Assembly: GCA_016210785.1 (NCBI GenBank) | Contig: JACQTN010000187.1 | Location: 1-5,420, forward strand | Direction of reading: 5' to 3' | Origin: Armatimonadota bacterium | GTDB taxonomy: Bacteria; Sysuimicrobiota; Sysuimicrobiia; Sysuimicrobiales; JACQTN01 | DNA: 5,420 bases | Shown here: piece after piece, positions 1 to 5,388 of the stretch | Layout of the letters: every line of letters starts with the position of its first letter | Position numbering within the stretch: the stretch's first letter is position 1 | The notes under the pieces: generated by a model | What the model was told of the DNA's origin: nothing | The model's input: the letters and a program-made list of their open reading frames with translations, nothing else | The model's database searches: none | Program-made: the position numbers and the translations under genes

Positions 1-2147
1 AGCGCGATCCCTGGCGTGCCGTGGCACCACTGCGCGACGAACCCTGGCTCTCCATGCCCCCGCAGGTCCGGCCAGTTCTCAGCCGCGGCGGAGAACAGGC
101 TGTCCTCGTAGGCGATCGCGTCCTCCGCGGCGCGGAGCAGGTCCTCTTCCCCGGTGGCGCGGTACAGGCGGAGCAGGGCATACGCGATGCCAGCCGCCCC
201 GTGGGAGAAGCCGGTCATGAACTTCCCGTCCGCGGCGGGCCAGGCGCGGTGGCCCGACGGTGTCGCGGTCTGCGCCGTCACGAGATGCCGGCCGCAGGCG
301 CGCGCGCGCTCCAACGCGTCAGAGTCGCCGGTCATCGCGTGCACGCCGAGGAGTCCCAGGATGGCGCCCGCGGCGCCGCCCACCACGTCCAGCACGTGGT
401 CCGCAGCGATGCGGTCCCTGGTGATGAGCGCCGCGGCCCGCGCCGCGTCGTCGAGGAGGTCCGGCTCCTGGAGGAAACCGGCGATGCGCGCCAGAGCGTA
501 GGCCAGCCCGCCCAGCCCCGCCGCGCCACCGATCCCCATATGATCTGCCAGCCGGTCACCCCGCCGGCCCAGGTCCTGCCGGACCTGCCGGAGGGCGCCC
601 AGCGCCAGATCGCCGAACCGCCCGGCGCCCGCGATCGAGTCTAGCGCCGCCAGGAACAGGCTGATCCCTGCGCTGCCGTCGTACAGACTCCCGCCCGCCC
701 CGGCGTACTGGTACCGCTGTGCCTCCCACATCAACTGCGGCACCACCCACGTGGCGCTCCCGTCCGCCCCCCGGATCGCCCGTGCATGCATCTCCTCGGC
801 GATGCGCAGCGCCCTGGCGACGAGTGCTTCCCCTGACAACTCCCGCGGGGGAAGCGGATCGCCGGCCGCTGCCGGGGAGGCCGGACGCGGCGGCTGGTGG
901 TCTGTCTGCGAAATGCTTGCATTTTGCGCAGCGATCGGGGTGATCTGGTGGCCAAAGTGCGCGGACAGCATGCCCTGGATCAGCGCGACCTGCCGGTTCA
1001 GGTCTTCCGCGTCGAGTGCCCTCAGGCGCTCCACGGCCAGCGCGTCGGATGGCCCGGAGAACACGCCCGCGATGGCTCCGCCGCCGGCGGTCTCCACAGC
1101 GTCCTGGTCGGTGCGCGCGGTGAAGAGCGGAATGTCTCCCTGCTCCAGCGCCTCCCGCTCGGCGCGGAGCAGGGGCCAGAACTCCGGGCGGCTCTCGAAG
1201 GCGAGAGAGGCGCGGCTCACCTGGTCGAGCTGGATGCTCCGGTCCACGCCCTCGCGGAGGCAACCCGGGTCCAGCAGCGTCTGAAGCAGCAGGGCGTAGA
1301 TCCTGGTCGCCCGGAACACGAACCGGACCCTCTGGCCCCTGAAGGCATGCAGCGGGCTGTCCGCCGCCAGCAGGGCTTCCCGGCGGGCGAGCAGGAACCG
1401 GTACATCGCCTCAAACCCGGCGATCACTTCCGGGACGTGATCCTCCAGGCGCAGGGGAACGCCGTCGAGGGAGGGCACATTCGCCGGGACCGGGATCGCC
1501 ACGGACTCGGGTCCCAGGCTCATGTAGTCGGTGTTCACGTGCGTCCACGTGGGAACAGGTACTTTCACCTCGCCGGCGACTCCCCCCAGGCCTCCCACGT
1601 TGAAGGCGACCTGCGCTTGCTGATCCAGTTCCCAGACCGGCAGCAGGCCAGTGCGCAGCACCGAGTGCGCGAAGTGCCTGTCGGCCAGGATTTCCGCGTC
1701 GGTTGACTCCGCGGGACGATCTTCTCGCATGCGATGTGTCAGCAGGCTTTCGACGTCCACGAGCACGGGGTGCGGCCCGCTGGCGATGATGTTGTCCTGG
1801 TGGCAATCCGTTCCTTCGAGCGCGTAGATCAGGCACAGCAGCATCCCGACGCGCCGGAAGTACTCCCGGGCCTCCCGGTGGTCGGCACACGGCCGTGCCT
1901 CCACAAACTCCACCCAGCCGTGGGTGGTGCGATTCAGCACCCGGCACACCCTGAACTCAAGCGGCGCCCCGCGGCGGTTCAGCCAGTCCAGGAGCGCGTT
2001 GTAGGCCGCCTCCGCGCCCAGGTCTTTGGGTTTGTACACCAGTTTGAGGCCCGAGGCGAAGGTCAGGATCGCCACGGTGCGCCCTTCCCGGTGCGGGTCC
2101 GAGAGGGATGGCTGGATAGCGCCACCGCGTCGGTCCCCGGCGGTCAC
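1..2147 (-). CDS. lanM: Class II lanthipeptide synthetase LanM, 5'-truncated and running off the left edge
   Basis: LanM enzymes dehydrate Ser/Thr in a precursor peptide (DUF4135 domain) and close thioether rings (LanC-like domain). The minus frame, with codon high positions 2 mod 3, is open without a frameshift from 2147 to 1. Dehydratase motifs in order: SDPHREG (D 2097-2099, H 2091-2093), LVYKPKDL (K 2031-2033), GTDCHQDNIIASG (D 1806-1808, H 1800-1802, N 1791-1793), LVDVESLL (D 1755-1757), WTHVNTD (1527-1547) and VRFVFRATRIY (R 1323-1325, T 1305-1307). From memory, their spacing matches CylM D252/H254/K274/D347/H349/N352/D364/R506/T512 closely: D to K is 22 residues and D to D is 17. A Pro/Ala-rich linker (about 840-900) leads to the LanC domain: LYDGSAGI (663-686), GFSHGAAGIAY (180-212) and WCHGTPG with the first zinc Cys (24-26). 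The later Cys-His zinc pair lies beyond the edge. LanM homology begins abruptly near 2140, where about 235 more residues are expected. The GTG at 2147 is provisional: it has no Shine-Dalgarno. An in-frame ATG at 2459 would add about 100 residues unlike LanM. Family call is firm; functionality is uncertain. Confidence 0.5.
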   Translation of the reverse strand, partial: MTAGDRRGGAIQPSLSDPHREGRTVAILTFASGLKLVYKPKDLGAEAAYNALLDWLNRRGAPLEFRVCRVLNRTTHGWVEFVEARPCADHREAREYFRRVGMLLCLIYALEGTDCHQDNIIASGPHPVLVDVESLLTHRMREDRPAESTDAEILADRHFAHSVLRTGLLPVWELDQQAQVAFNVGGLGGVAGEVKVPVPTWTHVNTDYMSLGPESVAIPVPANVPSLDGVPLRLEDHVPEVIAGFEAMYRFLLARREALLAADSPLHAFRGQRVRFVFRATRIYALLLQTLLDPGCLREGVDRSIQLDQVSRASLAFESRPEFWPLLRAEREALEQGDIPLFTARTDQDAVETAGGGAIAGVFSGPSDALAVERLRALDAEDLNRQVALIQGMLSAHFGHQITPIAAQNASISQTDHQPPRPASPAAAGDPLPPRELSGEALVARALRIAEEMHARAIRGADGSATWVVPQLMWEAQRYQYAGAGGSLYDGSAGISLFLAALDSIAGAGRFGDLALGALRQVRQDLGRRGDRLADHMGIGGAAGLGGLAYALARIAGFLQEPDLLDDAARAAALITRDRIAADHVLDVVGGAAGAILGLLGVHAMTGDSDALERARACGRHLVTAQTATPSGHRAWPAADGKFMTGFSHGAAGIAYALLRLYRATGEEDLLRAAEDAIAYEDSLFSAAAENWPDLRGHGEPGFVAQWCHGTPGIA

Positions 2148-2218
2148 CGTCCGCGCCCGGCAGCCCTTCGTTGGCCCAAATATCTGGGTGTCCGCTACCG
2201 GTAACGCGGGGTTCAGAT

Positions 2219-2623
2219 CTACGGAGGGAAGGCGCGGCCCTCTGCGCGGCGATAGCACGGTGCATCGGTTACGTGGTGCGAGAGGAGCGTCCTGCCAGCC
2301 ATTTCTTGAAAGATGCCTGGCTTTCTCCGGATGGCCTTCCCATTGCTGTGTATCCGGACGGGATCGAGCCAGAATTTCCCAATTTTGTCCCCACGCTCCA
2401 CATGAACGTGCTGAGGTTCGTCCCGGTCGCGGACGCCGGGCAGGGAACGCACGGCCCATTCCCGCGCGTCGAGGTAGGGCCGCCCGCCAAGGAGCCCCAG
2501 CAGCTCACGCCACGCCTGAAGCCGCTTCCGCGCGCCCAGTGTGTGGGTGCGCTCCTCGCCGCGCTCAATGCGCAGCCACGTCGAGAGATTCGTGGTCCCT
2601 ACCAGCGTCGTCGTGCAGCTCAC
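2219..2623 (-). pseudogene. DUF4160-like small protein, probable remnant
   Basis: This GTG-initiated frame could encode 134 residues. Its middle (about residues 67-93) reads DEPQHVHVERGD followed by KFWLDPVRI. That resembles the HVHVE...KFWLDPV core of DUF4160 proteins, small proteins often found in toxin-antitoxin-like pairs. The family's usual opening and its C-terminal helix ending in an EAW-type motif are not recognisable. The first 60 residues (including LQAWRELLGLLGG) match nothing I know. The GTG has only a weak purine-rich stretch upstream. An ATG at 2628 in another frame gives just a 20-residue peptide. Third codon positions are GC-rich through about 2621-2380, so that part was probably coding. 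It starts 50 nt after the PIN gene and ends inside the region where lanM should begin. I read it as a decayed or fused gene. An intact unknown protein is the alternative. Confidence 0.5.
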
Positions 2624-2673
2624 GCATGATGTTCTTCTTTCGGGCTTCAGCCTTCTAGAGGTCTCGCCCGCCC

Positions 2674-3171
2674 TCAGATGTCTGACGGTCCGAACCGCCG
2701 GACGCCTGGGAGCCGGTCGAATGCTGCGTCTGCTGAGGCGAGAAGCGAGACACCGACGTGCTGCATATAGACGGAGACAAGCGAATCATTGACGAGCAAT
2801 CCATGTCGCTGGCGGTACTCTTGACTGGCCGGCAGGAAGTCTCGCGGCAGAGACAGGATCTCAACGCCCATCTGCGGGACTTTCATGGTGGCAAAGTAGT
2901 ACTTCGAAAGCTCCCGCACCAGTTCCGGGCGGCGGGACAGACGCGCGGCAGGATTGGTGCCGCGTCCGAACTGGTTTTCCATCGCTTCGGCGATCATCAG
3001 GCGGTGAGCGACTTCCAGCAGGGTCGTCTGTCCGACGAAGCCCCTGAGATCGCCATTCTCGACGCGGACGAGGAATGCCCTGCACTCCTCAGACCGGCCG
3101 GTGAAATGATAGATGAAGATGTTGGCGTCAATGAAGATCCTGGACCTAGACGGGACGTCACTGAGCGCCAT
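2674..3171 (-). CDS. vapC: PIN-domain ribonuclease toxin (VapC-type)
   Basis: A 165-residue protein with a complete PIN fold signature. PIN toxins are metal-dependent RNases, commonly cleaving tRNA or rRNA, held inactive by a paired antitoxin. The first acidic residue is D15 in FIDANIFIYHF. E53 lies in TTLLEVAHR. D129 lies in LLVNDSLVSVYM, and D148 with D152 lies in ASADAAFDRLPGV. This is the usual Asp-Glu-Asp-Asp set in the expected order, and the length is at the long end for VapC. ATG 3171 is chosen because GAGGA lies just upstream, inside the end of the antitoxin gene. The two genes overlap by 14 nt, indicating translational coupling. It appears intact. The specific RNA target cannot be read from the sequence. 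Confidence 0.5.
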   Translation of the reverse strand: MALSDVPSRSRIFIDANIFIYHFTGRSEECRAFLVRVENGDLRGFVGQTTLLEVAHRLMIAEAMENQFGRGTNPAARLSRRPELVRELSKYYFATMKVPQMGVEILSLPRDFLPASQEYRQRHGLLVNDSLVSVYMQHVGVSLLASADAAFDRLPGVRRFGPSDI

Positions 3172-3388
3172 AGAGGTCCTCGTCCAGAATCGCTCGCAGT
3201 GCCTTCGGTGATACCTTGAAGGTGCCCCAGGTTTCTGCGACCACGGAGGGGGACGACGCGGCGGTGTCCAGGAACCGCTCCAGCGCTTCCTCGATCAGCG
3301 CGTTCAGGCTCCGGTCCTGCCGACGGGCAGTGTCCTTGGCTCGGCGGTAGAGAGCCTCGTCGAGGGTGGTCCCGATCTTGCGCTTCAC
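3158..3388 (-). CDS. vapB: Ribbon-helix-helix antitoxin (VapB-type)
   Basis: A 76-residue protein directly upstream of, and overlapping, the PIN toxin. Residues 2-41 fit the ribbon-helix-helix fold: a short strand (KRKIGTTLD), a first helix (EALYRRAKDTARRQ), then RSLNALIEEALERFLD as the second helix. Such proteins dimerise, bind their own promoter, and neutralise the toxin through the C-terminal tail, here ETWGTFKVSPKALRAILDED. The frame is open further upstream to 3496. I place the start at GTG 3388 because AGGAGG lies 7-8 nt before it and the RHH strand begins at the next residue. GTG 3394 is too close to the Shine-Dalgarno. Autoregulation of the operon is typical of the family and is inferred here. 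Confidence 0.5.
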   Translation of the reverse strand: MKRKIGTTLDEALYRRAKDTARRQDRSLNALIEEALERFLDTAASSPSVVAETWGTFKVSPKALRAILDEDLYGAQ

Positions 3389-3429
3389 TGGCACACCTCC
3401 TCTCCGACCGGTGAGATAAGCGTGCGGGG

Positions 3430-3447
3430 AAAAGCCCCGTGCGGGGC
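3430..3447 (-). terminator. Hairpin plus T-tract in the antitoxin leader (attenuator-like)
   Basis: On the minus strand, GCCCC (3447-3443), loop GCAC (3442-3439) and GGGGC (3438-3434) are followed by TTTT (3433-3430). This is the form of a short intrinsic terminator lying between the candidate promoter and the GTG start. The stem is only 5 bp and the T-run only 4, so it would be leaky at most. Confidence 0.5.
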
Positions 3448-3448
3448 C

Positions 3449-3476
3449 GGGCTTCGGCTGCGCTCGGCACGAACCC
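3449..3476. repeat. Imperfect inverted repeat in the antitoxin leader
   Basis: On the plus strand GGGCTTCG (3449-3456) pairs with CGAACCC (3470-3476) across a 13-nt interior, with one bulged base. Just downstream of the promoter, it could be an operator for the RHH antitoxin or an RNA hairpin. The 9-mer CGTGCGGGG also occurs twice nearby as direct repeats, at 3421-3429 and 3438-3446. A regulatory role is inference. Confidence 0.5.
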
Positions 3477-3486
3477 ACGCACATTA

Positions 3487-3515
3487 CCAGTAGCACGGGT
3501 CTGGCTAGCTGTCAA
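3487..3515 (-). promoter_or_regulatory. Candidate sigma-70-type promoter of the antitoxin-toxin operon
   Basis: A perfect TTGACA -35 hexamer lies on the minus strand at 3515-3510, in a locally AT-richer stretch. With a 17-nt spacer the -10 would be TACTGG at 3492-3487, which is a weak match. The start codon of the antitoxin is about 100 nt downstream, so transcripts from here carry a long leader. The -35 is convincing; the -10 is not. Confidence 0.5.
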
Positions 3516-3524
3516 GACAAATTT

Positions 3525-3746
3525 CTAGATCACTGCCATAGCCGACGCGGTCCGCCCGGCGTGCGGCCTGGTCGCGTCGGTCCACTCCAGGGGCAACCAT
3601 CGTCCTCCTTGCAGCGCCTTCAGCACTCTGTGGGCGGTGCTCGGCGGAAGACCGGAGGCACGGGCCAGGCCACTAAGCGTTCCCTCTCCGCGGGGATTGC
3701 TCTCAAGCAATGCGAGCAGTTGGACGGCGCGAAACAGCGTTTGCAT
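3525..3746 (-). pseudogene. IclR-family regulator, N-terminal HTH fragment only
   Basis: The 73-residue frame starts at ATG 3746 with a modest AGGAA about 8 nt upstream. Residues 4-50 are a typical IclR-family winged helix-turn-helix. They run FRAVQLLALLESNP, then LSGLARASGLPPSTAHRVLKAL, the recognition helix region, then QGGRW. Family members are about 250 residues with a C-terminal effector-binding domain. Here homology stops at about residue 50 (near 3597), and 23 unrelated residues lead to a TAG at 3525-3527. I see no effector domain in the other two frames downstream. The vapBC promoter begins right after. It is therefore a truncated gene. A stand-alone HTH acting as a competitor is possible but less likely. 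Confidence 0.5.
3542..3580. repeat. Perfect 8-bp inverted repeat with inner stem at the broken end of the IclR fragment
   Basis: CCGACGCG (3542-3549) and CGCGTCGG (3573-3580) are exact reverse complements. Inside them CCGC (3552-3555) pairs with GCGG (3563-3566) around a 7-nt loop, so either strand could fold into a two-part hairpin. No T-tract follows on either strand, so it is not a standard intrinsic terminator. It lies where IclR homology has already ended. Confidence 0.5.
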
Positions 3747-3757
3747 CGTCGTGGTTC

Positions 3758-3919
3758 CTAAGGTTTGTTCGTTCGATTAATGTAACCGCCCGCTACCACT
3801 GGCGCTGACACGTACGCTGTTACCCGACCGCCGTTGTTGCCCTGCGGCCCAACCTTCCAACCCCACCACCGCTCGCCGAATCCATAGCAGGCCGGGAATG
3901 GTAGGGAGCGCCCTGGCAT
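3758..3919 (-). CDS. Possible small Gly/aromatic-rich peptide ORF (speculative)
   Basis: A 53-codon frame starts at ATG 3919 and ends at TAG 3758, 11 nt before the IclR-fragment start. Its product would be rich in Gly, Trp and Tyr, with CYGFGERWWGWKVG (residues 11-24) and then TAYVSAPVVAGGYIN (residues 34-48). I recognise no family. The ribosome binding site is weak (GGGGA well upstream), and codon choice is only moderately GC-biased at third positions. It may be chance reading of intergenic DNA. It is recorded because its composition is unusual and it sits just ahead of the next minus-strand gene. Confidence 0.5.
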   Translation of the reverse strand: MPGRSLPFPACYGFGERWWGWKVGPQGNNGGRVTAYVSAPVVAGGYINRTNKP

Positions 3920-3937
3920 GGGAGGGGGATTTCCCCA

Positions 3938-3967
3938 TTGTCCGAGGCCGGAGTGGGCATCTATAGT
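3938..3967 (+). promoter_or_regulatory. Sigma-70-type promoter of the secreted-protein operon
   Basis: TTGTCC (3938-3943, 4 of 6 to the -35 consensus) and TATAGT (3962-3967, 5 of 6 to the -10 consensus) are separated by 18 nt. Transcription would begin near 3974. The GGGGAGG ribosome binding site at 3992-3998 would then sit about 20 nt into the transcript. The placement and the AT-rich -10 in GC-rich DNA make it credible. Confidence 0.5.
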
Positions 3968-4007
3968 GGGTTCCGCGGCATACGAAGACAAGGGGAGGTA
4001 GATGGCA

Positions 4008-4241
4008 ATGCGGAAGCTGGCAGTCCTCGTGTTGGTCCTCGGCCTTTGCGCGGTGGTGTCCTCGGGGGTGGCCTTCGCGCAGCAGTATCCGAGCGTGGCG
4101 AATCTGAGGTCGTTCCGCCCGGAGGCCAACTTCATGTCCCTGCCCGGGTACCTCCGCTACCTGGTACACCAGCAGAGCGGAGAGTGGGTCACCCGCGCCG
4201 AGGCCGTCCGCATCGTCGCACAGCAGACGGCCGGACGCTAA
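4008..4241 (+). CDS. Small secreted protein of unknown function
   Basis: A 77-residue protein with a clear signal peptide: MRKL, a hydrophobic core (AVLVLVLGLCAVV), then SSGVAFA followed by QQ, giving likely cleavage after AFA. The mature part is only about 53 residues. It contains the phrase FRPEANFMSLPGYLRYLVHQ and then GEWVTRAEAVRIVAQQ, which looks amphipathic-helical. It has no Cys after the signal and no lipobox. ATG 4002 is in frame, but GGAGG (3994-3998) is only 3 nt from it and 9 nt from ATG 4008, so I prefer 4008. A 14-nt gap leads to the SIMPL gene, so the two are probably co-transcribed. I do not recognise a family. Export is well supported; function is unknown. Confidence 0.5.
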   Translation: MRKLAVLVLVLGLCAVVSSGVAFAQQYPSVANLRSFRPEANFMSLPGYLRYLVHQQSGEWVTRAEAVRIVAQQTAGR

Positions 4242-4255
4242 CAGTGGAGGTAGCC

Positions 4256-4954
4256 ATGCGCTGGATGCTTGCGACACTCTTGCTGATCACCGTCTTCGCC
4301 CTGCCCGTGGCGGCCCAGGCGCCCGAGGCGGGGAAGAACCAGATCGTCACCACGGGCTCGGGCACGGTGGAGGTGATGCCCGACCAGGCGACGGTCAGCG
4401 TCGGCGTGCAGGCGCAGCGGCGGACGGCGGCGGAAGCGATCGATGAGGCGAACCGGATCGCCACCCAGATCCTGGAACGGCTGCAGAAACTGGAGGTGCG
4501 CCGCGCGCAGATGCGCACCTCCGGCGTCCAGGTCCATCCCGTCTTCAGCCGGCCGCGCGACGACGCACCCCCGCAGATCAGCGGGTACCGCGCGGTCTAC
4601 ACGCTCACCGTGACGCTGACCGACCTCGCCAGGGTGGGGCGCGTCATCGATGAGTCCATCGCCGGCGGCGCGAACGTGATCGTGGGCGTGTCCTTCGGCC
4701 TGCGCGATCCGGGGCGGGCCCGCGCGCAGGCCCTGGCCGCGGCCTACCGCGAGGCGCGAGAGAAGGCGGACGCGCTGGCCCAGGCGGCGCGCCTGCGCAT
4801 CACGGGGATCGAGCGGATCACGGAGGGCGGCGTGCAGTTCCGGCTGCCGCAGGTGCAGGTGGACCGGGCGATGCCCGCCGCGCCGGTGCCGACGCCGGTG
4901 GAGCCGGGAACAGTGAGTGTCAGCGCGCAGGTGACGGTGGTGTTCACCTACTGA
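4256..4954 (+). CDS. SIMPL (DUF541, YggE-like) domain protein, exported
   Basis: A 232-residue protein, close to E. coli YggE in length. Residues 1-22 are a signal peptide (MRWMLATLLLITVFALP, cleaved near VAAQA). The hallmark opening is TTGSGTVEVMPDQATVSVGV (32-51). It is followed by the helix TAAEAIDEANRIATQILERL (57-76). Next comes the central strand pair ISGYRAVYTLTVTLTDL (108-124) with GRVIDESIAGGANVI (128-142). The second helical stretch is ARAQALAAAYREAREKADAL (155-174), and VSAQVTVVFTY ends the domain. SIMPL proteins are periplasmic or secreted. YggE is linked to oxidative-stress tolerance and the Brucella homologue BP26 forms oligomeric channel-like assemblies, but the biochemical role is unsettled. 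ATG 4256 is fixed by GGAGG (4246-4250) with 5-nt spacing and by the signal peptide. The same frame is open back to 3938, but that stretch has no signal-like or family sequence. Gene appears intact. Confidence 0.5.
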   Translation: MRWMLATLLLITVFALPVAAQAPEAGKNQIVTTGSGTVEVMPDQATVSVGVQAQRRTAAEAIDEANRIATQILERLQKLEVRRAQMRTSGVQVHPVFSRPRDDAPPQISGYRAVYTLTVTLTDLARVGRVIDESIAGGANVIVGVSFGLRDPGRARAQALAAAYREAREKADALAQAARLRITGIERITEGGVQFRLPQVQVDRAMPAAPVPTPVEPGTVSVSAQVTVVFTY

Positions 4955-5388
4955 TCAGGCGCCGTGCCCGACGGGCCCGACCCAAGGTCTGCGACGGCAT
5001 CCTTGAGAATCTGCTCTACATCACTCACCTCGCTACTGGCCGGAGGTGAGCGTAGGCGCATCCCATCGGGCGACCAGACGGGGAAGGCCAGGCACGCCCC
5101 GGACAGGCGCCTCTGCCGGCTGCCGTCGGTGTTCATCACGCATACCTGCCAGGAGCCGTCCCTGGAGGAGTCGAACGCGATGTGCCGGTTATCGGGTGAC
5201 CAGTGCCCCGGGGACGCACCGATGAACCGCCCGATGACGTCCCGTACCTGCCCTTCAGTCTGACACAAATCGGCGCTCGTGCACACCGCTCGGGCACTGA
5301 AATGACTTACACTACCCACGGCATCTGACTTGGTCAACGAAGGCGAGCGAGCCGCCGAAGGACATACGTCCCCGTCGTCGAATAACAC
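4948..5388 (-). CDS. TolB/PD40 beta-propeller fragment, probable remnant
   Basis: A GTG-initiated frame of 146 residues that converges on, and overlaps by 7 nt, the 3' end of the SIMPL gene. Residues 62-96 form a recognisable PD40 propeller blade: HWSPDNRHIAFDSSRDG, then QVCVMNTDGSRQRRL. A second blade begins with FPVWSPDGMRL (102-112) and stops. Full TolB-like proteins carry many such blades, usually behind a signal peptide. Here the N-terminal 55 residues have neither signal peptide nor blade, and the tail (VEQILKDAVADLG) is unrelated. The GTG overlaps its own GGAGG, so this start is poor. ATG 5411 in another frame gives only 25 codons. I read it as a fragment of a larger exported propeller protein; a small real protein cannot be excluded. 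Confidence 0.5.
   Translation of the reverse strand: MLFDDGDVCPSAARSPSLTKSDAVGSVSHFSARAVCTSADLCQTEGQVRDVIGRFIGASPGHWSPDNRHIAFDSSRDGSWQVCVMNTDGSRQRRLSGACLAFPVWSPDGMRLRSPPASSEVSDVEQILKDAVADLGSGPSGTAPDQ

Larger units (their letters stand above)
3747..4001. other. Intergenic region between the IclR fragment and the plus-strand operon
   Basis: About 250 nt separate the divergent IclR fragment and the secreted-protein operon. The right end holds the operon promoter (3938-3967). The left end, next to the IclR start, contains the tandem GAACGAAC (minus strand, about 3767-3774). A 53-codon minus-strand frame at 3758-3919 is treated separately. I see no tRNA, other RNA gene or repeat array here. Confidence 0.5.

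Noticed and set aside
21..1706. Long plus-strand frames opposite lanM (e.g. 21-644, 751-1284, 897-1706)
   Set aside because: They are antisense to a continuous, motif-verified LanM frame; their products are Arg/Pro/Gly-rich with no family signal, as expected for shadows in GC-rich coding DNA.
332..2265. Minus-strand frames out of register with LanM (332-559, 556-1263, 1411-1947, 1957-2265)
   Set aside because: The LanM frame, which runs off the left edge, explains all the conserved motifs; no frameshift into these frames is needed.
2758..3219. Plus-strand frame of 153 codons antisense to the PIN toxin and antitoxin
   Set aside because: The opposite strand carries complete PIN and RHH signatures with coupled starts; this frame has no family features.
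3938..4255. Upstream extension of the SIMPL frame by 106 codons
   Set aside because: It covers the promoter and the small secreted protein gene in another frame; ATG 4256 has an ideal ribosome binding site and starts a signal peptide.
3777..4518. Minus-strand frames at 3777-4277 and 4189-4518
   Set aside because: Antisense to the two exported-protein genes, which have signal peptides, ribosome binding sites and a promoter on the plus strand.
4955..4985. GC-rich GCCCG/CGGGC palindrome after the SIMPL gene as a terminator
   Set aside because: The loop is too small for a stable stem and no T-tract follows; it lies within the convergent PD40 frame.
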